DNA of 64,000 nt from Linum tenue (Eukaryota; Streptophyta; Magnoliopsida; Malpighiales; Linaceae). The position numbers and the translations under genes are program-made. Shown here piece by piece: positions 57,163-64,000 of the stretch. The notes below the pieces were generated by a model. It searched no databases, was not told the DNA's origin, and saw nothing but the letters and a program-made list of their open reading frames with translations. Each line of letters starts with the position of its first letter. Positions within the stretch are counted from its first letter, which is position 1. Where the stretch lies: assembly GCA_946122785.1 (NCBI GenBank), contig CAMGYJ010000006.1:69007676-69071675 (forward strand), written 5' to 3'.

Positions 57163-60092
57163 ATGGAATTCACTCTGCTCTGTAACCTTGCTGGTCCACG
57201 CAAGCCGGATATTGCAATGCGCTTGAGGCTGCTGCATGCATGGGCTGCAAAATCGCCCGGTGATGCTCGCGTCTACAACTACGCCACCCTCTGGGTTGAT
57301 GAGACTGTGAGTTTTTCTTCCTCCCGTGCTTTCTTTTGCGTCGTGCTTTTGCGTTTGCAGGCGTTGCTTTTACGTTCATGGTTTTCCTTATTGCTTGCAG
57401 GGTACTTTGATTCACGGGGTTTCGCCGTCGTCAATGGCTAACGGTATCCGGAAGAATCTTTCAGTTGGGAAAGTTTATATCATTCGATCGTTTGGCCTCG
57501 GCAATCCACCGCACCACTATCGGGCGTGTTCATTCGACTTAGCCTTGAGCCTCACACCTTCCACTTCTTTTACGGAGTGCACCTTGCCAGCTGGAAGCTT
57601 TCCAATGGACTCTTACGAGTTCTTGCCAATATCTCAGTTTTTATCGCGTGCTGGTGACCATAGGGTTTTAACAGGTATGTGCTTTTTCTGGCTTCCTTTT
57701 GTTACCTGTTTGTTTGGTTGAGTCTTCTGAGCGCATTGCTGTTTATCGTGGTTGTAGATGTGGCGGGTCGTCTCCATTCTATTAGTGGGATATCGCACAA
57801 AATAACCAACAATGGTCCAACAGTTAGGCAGACTGTTGTCATAGAGGACGAAAGGTGATTTTTTTTTTGGTGTGAGGGGGTGTGTTTTTGCTTTCTGTTG
57901 TTAAAGGTTCTCTGATTTACTTTGCATGCCGTTTCGTAGTGGGATGGAGGCAACAATTACTCTTTGGGATGAGTTCTTGGGGATCTTGGATCACGTTGCT
58001 CTGACTTGGGCAGATTGTATTGAACCTGTTATCTTGGCGTTTGGTGGTCTTTTGGTAAACAAATTGGGAAGTACGTCGCCTTCTGCATGTTGTTTTTTTT
58101 TTTTGGCTTGTGTCTCGGTTGAAAGTGCTTACACAGCTGCTTTGCAGGTTCTTGTGTGTTGTCCAGTTCAGCTGCTACACGCATAGCTGTTAATCCGCCA
58201 GTCCCCAAAGCATATCATCTTGCATATAGGTAGATCAGATTCTACGTTCCCAAATTCTTTTTCTTGCACATTTTGTTTGGGATGATGAATCTGTTTGCTT
58301 ACGTTTAAACCAGGTTTGCTGAGAAGCGTGAAGTTGTTGGTTCCCTGCCAGTTGAATTTGCAACAATTGTTGAGGCAGCGGCTGATGCAGATAGGCATAC
58401 AAGGACTCTTCAACAATTGATCACCTTGGCTCATAACGGTGGTTCAACGGTCTGTTTGTTTTTCATAACTCTTGGTTCTCATTTTGTGGTAGTTTCTTTC
58501 GTTGTACGTTTGTTTGACTGCCATTCCGTTAACAGGAAGAGAGGTTTCGATGTGGTGGAGTTATTGTCAATGTCGAGTCGAATGTCCCATGGTACTATAA
58601 TTCGTTCAGGCTCTGTTCAAGGGCTGTTTCAAAGCGTCGTGATGATACATTTTGGTGTTCGAAAGATTGGCAGCTGAAGGAAGATCAGATCCGCATTAAG
58701 TATTCACTCAAATATTTTTGCTGTCTGTGTTGTCTGGCAATTCATACACAGTTTATGATTGTTATACTTTGCTGGTGTTTAATTTTGTGCTTTGTAGCTA
58801 CAAGATCCAGTTTACATTGAAGGATGACACTTCTGAGGCCCGGTTCATTGCCATGGGTGGGTGTGGCCATGCATTAGTTAATATTTCAGCGGCTTACTTG
58901 GCACATCGATTTCCCTTTCGCCCAGGGCAATTGCCACCACAGCTCAACCAACTTCGTGGCCAGTATGTTAAGCTTGATTGCAGGCTACCGCTCCTTGGTT
59001 CGACTGGGTTTACATCTGGGGAATTTTGAGTTGCCCAGGTTGTACCGCTTGATGATCCTTAGGTTGTTGCTGACATGCTTGAGTATCATCCTCAGCTTGC
59101 ATTGCCAGCTGCTGCCCAGCAAGGACAAGTGCCTGTTCATGTAGCTGTAGCACAGATTTCGCCACCATCAGATATAGTTGGATCATCCGGCTCTGGAAGG
59201 TCTGCTTTTGCTAATGGCTATTTCTGTTTTTCTTTGTTACTCTACATATACACTGGGTTTTTTTTTACATTTGCTTATTGTTTCTAACATGCAGGCTTTC
59301 GCGTGCTGAGAAAGGGAAAGCAAAGGTGATTGATGCTTCGCCGGTTGAAACCCCAAATCCTGCATTCAGTATTGGTCATGATTCAGACGAACCAATAAGG
59401 TTGGTCTCCTGTGATTTTGACAGCAAACCCTTCTTTTTTGCACTCATCTTCTCAGCGGATTATATGATTTTGTGTTGATGTTATGTCTTCAAGTGTATGT
59501 TTGCCAACCATTCAACCTGATCTGCCTCGAGTTGTTGGGAGCCAAAGTCCTACCAAAGGATCCATTCATGGTGTAGCAGCACAGAGTCCAGTGACACAGG
59601 AAATTGAGGAAATTGTTGTAGATGGTTCTTCGAAGACAAACACTCCTGCAAGGCAACATCATCGGGGTGTTGTTGCACCTGTTGGAGGAGATGGTCCCAA
59701 ACCCTCTTTTACAATAGGTGGGACCGTTGGCATCGATGATCTTGGAGATGATTTGCTCGCTGGTGATTCTAAGATTGCTAAGCATGATGCAACAGCTTCT
59801 CCTGGGAGTGCTTTGCAATCTGCATCGAATTCGCCTTCAGCAACTTTGTAGTTGTTTGTTCTAATACTTCCAAAATTAGACATGATCCCATGGTGTACTC
59901 ATGATTAGTAGTTTGTTTACATGCAGGTTGTTGTCCCCATTGGCAAAGATAAAAGTCGAGAAGTTGACAGCCTCTGAAATTGATGCCCTGAAGGATGGTG
60001 ATGAAACTTTGGCCAATGCTGATGAGGTCGAGTCTTTGCCGCCCGATGCTCAAAAGAGGCCTGCTGCAAAGCGTGCTTTGTTCAAGAAATGA
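57163..60092 (+). pseudogene. RPA1-like single-strand DNA-binding protein gene of Helitron B, two internal stops
   Basis: Eleven exon-like blocks with GT-AG borders: 57163-57306, 57401-57674, 57758-57854, 57940-58070, 58148-58229, 58314-58449, 58536-58699, 58798-59199, 59295-59399, 59494-59847, 59927-60092. Together they give 685 codons with consistent phases. The first blocks resemble the N-terminal OB fold of plant RPA1-like proteins (PDIAMRLRLLHAWAAKSP), a middle OB fold follows (GMEATITLWDEF), and later a degenerate zinc ribbon (FRLCSRAVSKRRDDTFWC, with two of four Cys replaced). A charged tail ends RPAAKRALFKK. Stops TGA (59027-59029, codon 420) and TAG (59060-59062, codon 431) lie in exon 8 in the same frame, which resumes with VVADMLEYHP. 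RPA coats single strands during rolling-circle transposition. Confidence 0.75.
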
Positions 60093-61525
60093 TGTAAGAG
60101 ACCACCTGTTTGATTTTCCTCTGGGTTTTAATCCAAATTCAGAAATAATGCACACCTTTTGAAGTGCCAGGAAACCATGAATTATCTAATTTGAAAGTGT
60201 GGCATTTTACTAGGTCATCCACGCTTATTTGAGTTGTGTGTTCCTTTTGCTTTGTGTTGTAGGTGTTGGAGGTCTGTGCTGGGGGTCTTTTGTGTTCCAC
60301 AGGTCGGTGTTGTGTGTGTGTTGTGGAACGCCTTGGTGCCTTTTACCCAGAAGCTATGGGGTTGGTTGGCCGTTCTTTTGTTCGCCAAGACATGTTTTCT
60401 CTAAGGAAGGCTGGTGTAGATAGTCATGTTAACCTCTAGCAATTATCAATGTTTGATGCTGAACGATGATGCTCTACCTAAAATTGTTGTAATCCCATGC
60501 CGTGTAGGGTATCTTTTTTTACAAAAACAAGGAATTGTCATGAAAGTTTCGGATAAGTAATGTTCCCGGATTGTTTATGTTCAGGTGGATCTTTCTATGT
60601 AATTGAAGTGCTCTTTTGTGCTATCGTTGATCATGTGTTCGTATGATAGGGGTATCAAATTAATGATTTTGAGATCACGGTGATGGTGTCCTTTCGCACA
60701 TAATGGTCCATGTCTGTCGGTTGCTTACATATTAAGTTTTGTTGACGAAAAATCGTTATTGAATTATCGTTGTAGATTAAAATCCATGCTTGCCATTCAG
60801 TTAACTTTTTCCCTTAGATTACCCACAAAAATCCTCGGCCTCACTGCTGTGTTGTTAATGGTCAAATGCCACCAGGATGCTTACATTTTTAGTAGAAAGA
60901 TTGTGTGTGATTTGGCCCACGTTGGTTTTTATTTCAAGACATCCACTGCCAGATGCCACTGCTCACATTAAATGAAGGTGTCAGTAGAATGATTGCATTT
61001 TTGCTCATTGCAACTAAAACATGTGTGGTGGAAGATGATGGACTGACCCTCAAGGGCTTTGCATTAATTGCAGCCGTCTTTTACATAGTAAACTGTCAAG
61101 TATCTATTAGTTTAAAATTCAAGTGCTAATGTGTGCCTAATATCATGTTCTGTTTACCTCTCTTCTTCATCACCACTCTAGCACAAGACATCCTCTCTCA
61201 AACTCATTGTAATTCGTTGCCTCTGCTATGAGTTAGAAAAATGGAACCTTAAACTCCATCTTTTGTTTCAATTCTGATCTCCATCGCCTTTCCATAATCA
61301 TTCATGCCAGACTGAACTAGATGCTTCACTTACACGCATGCTTTTCTCATTAGTTTCCAGAAGTTACAGTCATCTGTGGACCAGGTTTGCTTGCTGAACT
61401 CAATAGTTAGCCTCATGATTGGGTTTGTTGCGAATGTCTATACCATTAATGCCTTTGCTTTTGTTTCAGTTGGAGAAACATTCAAGCATTAAATGGTCCT
61501 CTGACTCTCTAAAAGGGTTTCGTAG
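60093..61525. other. Spacer between the RPA-like and Rep genes
   Basis: AT-rich with T runs, no credible coding frame. Holds the RPA-like 3' UTR and the probable promoter or first intron of the Rep gene; an acceptor-like TTTTGTTTCAG lies near 61470. Confidence 0.45.
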
Positions 61526-64000
61526 ACAAAACACATTATTCCAGATGAATCTCTGCACGAGCCAAAGTCGCTTAATACACAAGCAAACGAAAAGGATGCA
61601 TTCACACAATCAAGCACATGTTCTGTATCTACTTATGGTGGTGTTCCTGACTTTCCTCCAGAATCTCGCTCAGGTGAAGGCAGTAATCGTCATCAATCTG
61701 TTGTCCCAGTTGTGCAGACAAAACACATTCCTACTGCTCGAGTGCCATTACATGATGACATCTTGGAAATAGGCAAGCCAGAATGCGTTTGCAGGTTTTG
61801 TGGTGCTATGTTCTGGTATTTGGAACGGCTAGATAGGCGGCGATCAACAACCAATCCGTTGTACACTCTATGCTGCCAGAAAGGGCGAGTTGCTTTGCCA
61901 TTGCTCAGAGAACCTCCGCCTTTATTGACGGAACTTATGCAAATTGATGGGGGCCTATGTCTAAACATTTTAGGGATAACATTCGACCCTACAACGGTTC
62001 GCTTTGCTTCACTTCGTTTGGTGCTACAATTGATCCACGGAGTGTGGCAAGTAGAGGACCATATTCAATGGTTATATGTGGAGAAAATTACCACAGAATT
62101 GGATCGCTCATATCGCCAGAGGGACAATGTCCCAAATTTGCTCAGCTTTATGTATTTGAACCTAAAAATGAGATTGACACCCGTTTGTCAAACTTTGCTT
62201 CACGTGACACACAACTTATGCCAGAGTTGCTCACTATGTTGTTACAGATGTTAGATGAGCACAATGAGTTGGTGAAGACTTTCAGGCGGGTTCGTGACCA
62301 ATTGCAAGAGGTGGATGCTCCGAATTTGAAACTTCGGATCTTTGGAGCAAAGAGTCGAAATAGACAGTATGATTTGCCCCAAGCTTCTGAGATTGCAGCA
62401 CTTATACCTGGTGATTTCATTCCCGATAGAGATGACAGGGATATCATAGTTGATCATGTCTATGACGGTCTTAAGCGCATTACAAGTCTGAATCCAAAAT
62501 TTGATGATCTTCATTTCCCTTTGTTGTTTCCATATGGAGAGGATGGTTATCACCCACTTATTAAATATAGACCAGCTTGCTGCCCTCCTTCTATGCGTAG
62601 GCAATTTGTCACCCAATGTGAATATTATGCTTTTAGACTACAATACCGTCAGAATGAAGGCCAAACACTGGTCAAAGCTGGAAAGGCACTCCAGCATTAT
62701 TGCATTGATGCTTACTCTTCGGTGGAGCTAAACCGCCTTGCTTTTCTGCGTTGTCATCAACCAGAGCTTCGAGCAGAAGTTTATCAAGGATTGCAAGATG
62801 CTATGGCACGTGGTGATCTTGACGGTGATAAAGTTGGTCATGTTGTTCTACCAGGAACTTACATCGGCAGCCCAAGATATATGCAGCAGTTGTATCACGA
62901 TGCGATGGCAGTTGTGGAGTTCCTCGGCAGTCCAGATCTGTTTATAACATTTACGTGCAATTCGCTGTGGGCAGAAATTGCAGAGGCATTTGATCATATT
63001 GTTGGATCCAGCGGCTCGAATAAACCCATGGTTATTTCAAGAGTCTTCCATATTAAACTCATGATATTGATTGATGATATCAAGAAGAAATCCTACTTTG
63101 GAAAGACAGTTGCAAGTGAGTATTCCCATACATACTATTCTTTAGTGTTCTACAATAACTGATGTCTTTGGTTTTGGGTCATGCAACATTTCACGTTTGC
63201 TCTTATATTGTTCATTCATTCGTTTTGACAGTTACTCTAATGTTATTCGTTTGTTTCATTATCTATCATTAATGTATACAGTTGAGTTCCAAAAGCGAGG
63301 ACTCCCACACATTCACTTATTAGTTTGGTTGGTTGAACAAGACAAACTCAAGACAACAACAGACATAGATCAGGTCATCTCAGCAGAAATTCCAGACCCT
63401 GATGTCGATCCGCTAGGTTATGCAGCTGTTTGCAAATTCATGATACATGGCCCGTGTGGAGAATCAAACAACAATGCACCATGTATGCGAGAGAGAAAAA
63501 ACGTCCTGCCAATGGTAAGTGTTCGAAGCACTTCCCAAAAGAATTCAACTCAGCAACTGCTTTCGATAAACACGGAAATGTTGTCTACAAAAGAACAGAT
63601 TCTGGAATTCAGATTAAAAAAGGCAGTGTTATGTTGGATAATCGACATGTTGTTTCGTACAATAGAAATTTGTTGGTGCGCATACAAGCTCACATCAATG
63701 TCGAAATATGTCACAAAGGAAAATTGATCAAGTATCTTTTTAAGTATGTTACCAAAGGACCAGATAGGTCGCTGGACATTGCTGAGAACGATACAAATAC
63801 TGGTAGCAATCCTTCTGTGCATCGTGGTGGGAACAGAGATGAAATCCAACAGTTCATAGATTGCAGATCGTTGTCATCTTATGAAGCTATATGGAGGCTC
63901 AACGAATATCCCATTCATGTTAGAGAACCAGCAGTAGTTCGGCTGGGGGTTCATTTGGATGGTCAGAAAAAGGTTCCCTATAAAAAACAATCAAGTATCA
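61526..64000 (+). pseudogene. Helitron B Rep (zinc finger and HUH nuclease), frameshifted, truncated by window edge
   Basis: Replication initiator of rolling-circle transposition. The frame from 61526 leads to the N-terminal zinc motif CVCRFCGAMFWYLER (near 61790-61830) and LYTLCCQKGRVALP. Near 61940-61957 the reading shifts by one to the frame carrying KHFRDNIRPYNGSLCFTSFG, YHRIGSL, FPLLFPYGEDGYHP and DLFITFTCN. An intron is likely at 63116-63281 (CAA|GTGAGT to ACAG|TTGAG), restoring IEFQKRGLPHIHLLVWL with the HUH motif. A second one-base shift lies in the A run near 63490-63500, before GKCSKHFPKEF. The catalytic tyrosine pair is present in KYLFKYVTKG (near 63735-63760). The helicase is beyond the edge. 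Confidence 0.8.

Larger units (their letters stand above)
56408..64000 (+). mobile_element. Helitron B (continues beyond the right edge)
   Basis: Plus-strand order: an RPA1-like gene (57163-60092), then a Rep/HUH gene from about 61526 running off the window, where the helicase should follow. RPA upstream of Rep/Hel is one of the arrangements known in plant Helitrons. The left boundary is tentative and the 3' hairpin with CTRR would lie outside the window. Stops and frameshifts in both genes suggest it is no longer autonomous. Confidence 0.65.

Overview
The window is nuclear DNA of a flowering plant, most likely a eudicot. It has GT-AG introns, AT-rich spacers, plant-only gene families (a FREE1-type FYVE protein, a pectin methylesterase inhibitor) and a very dense load of plant transposons. 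I see no rRNA, tRNA, CRISPR array or bacterial-type operon.

Host genes. Three look intact. A nine-exon minus-strand gene at 8233-12052 encodes a 593-residue orthologue of FREE1/FYVE1, the plant ESCRT component that binds PI3P. A single-exon plus-strand gene at 18466-19005 encodes a secreted invertase/pectin methylesterase inhibitor. A six-exon minus-strand gene at 37876-39695 encodes a 327-residue membrane-anchored prostaglandin E synthase 2-like (glutaredoxin/GST fold) protein. They are unrelated in function and stand as islands between transposons. A possible spliced non-coding transcript lies at 1.9-4.3 kb.

Transposon layout, left to right. (1) The 3' end of a Ty3 element (1-~1044), then a diverged LTR (~1045-1935) related to the LTRs at 44-51 kb. 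(2) Helitron-type 3' ends near 5.1 and 5.3 kb and a Mutator-like MITE (7497-7868). (3) A decayed Helitron, minus strand, 12308-16977, with both termini visible. It ends 256 bp upstream of the FREE1 start codon and has lost its helicase. (4) A nested stack at 19414-34535: a hAT-like element holds Ty1/Copia element A (19434-32076), which holds Copia element B (23503-31232). A 2-kb non-autonomous LTR element (32509-34535) sits in the right-hand target duplication of the hAT-like element. Target duplications and primer-binding sites support each LTR layer. (5) Copia remnants and a 5'-truncated LINE (35777-~37034). (6) A PIF/Harbinger element (40089-43925) with TAA duplications, carrying a GRF-zinc-finger ORF, a Myb/SANT ORF and a transposase cut off before its DDE domain. 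(7) A young 7-kb LTR element (44341-51341) with two 1,360-bp LTRs, ACTAG duplications and a tRNA-Asp primer site. It encodes only Gag-protease plus a scrap of the integrase C-terminus, so it is a TR-GAG-like non-autonomous element. (8) A hAT element (51966-55537) with a broken BED transposase, then a 186-bp hAT MITE (55930-56115). (9) A second Helitron, plus strand, from about 56.4 kb past the right edge. It has an 11-exon RPA1-like gene with two internal stops, followed by a frameshifted Rep/HUH gene.

How the parts relate. The transposons follow no shared pathway with the host genes. The clearest contact is Helitron A reaching the FREE1 leader. Several elements have become non-autonomous by internal deletion (TR-GAG-like element, 2-kb element, Harbinger, Helitron A), and two LTR elements keep an end-of-pol scrap beside the polypurine tract. 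No wholly new gene system is evident. The most unusual items are the TR-GAG-like element with hairpin-rich LTRs, the extra ORF of Copia B with a single TAG, the inverted filler in the Harbinger deletion, and the translatable last intron of FREE1. All exon boundaries were read by eye from reading frame, GT-AG sites and remembered family conservation. No alignment was run.
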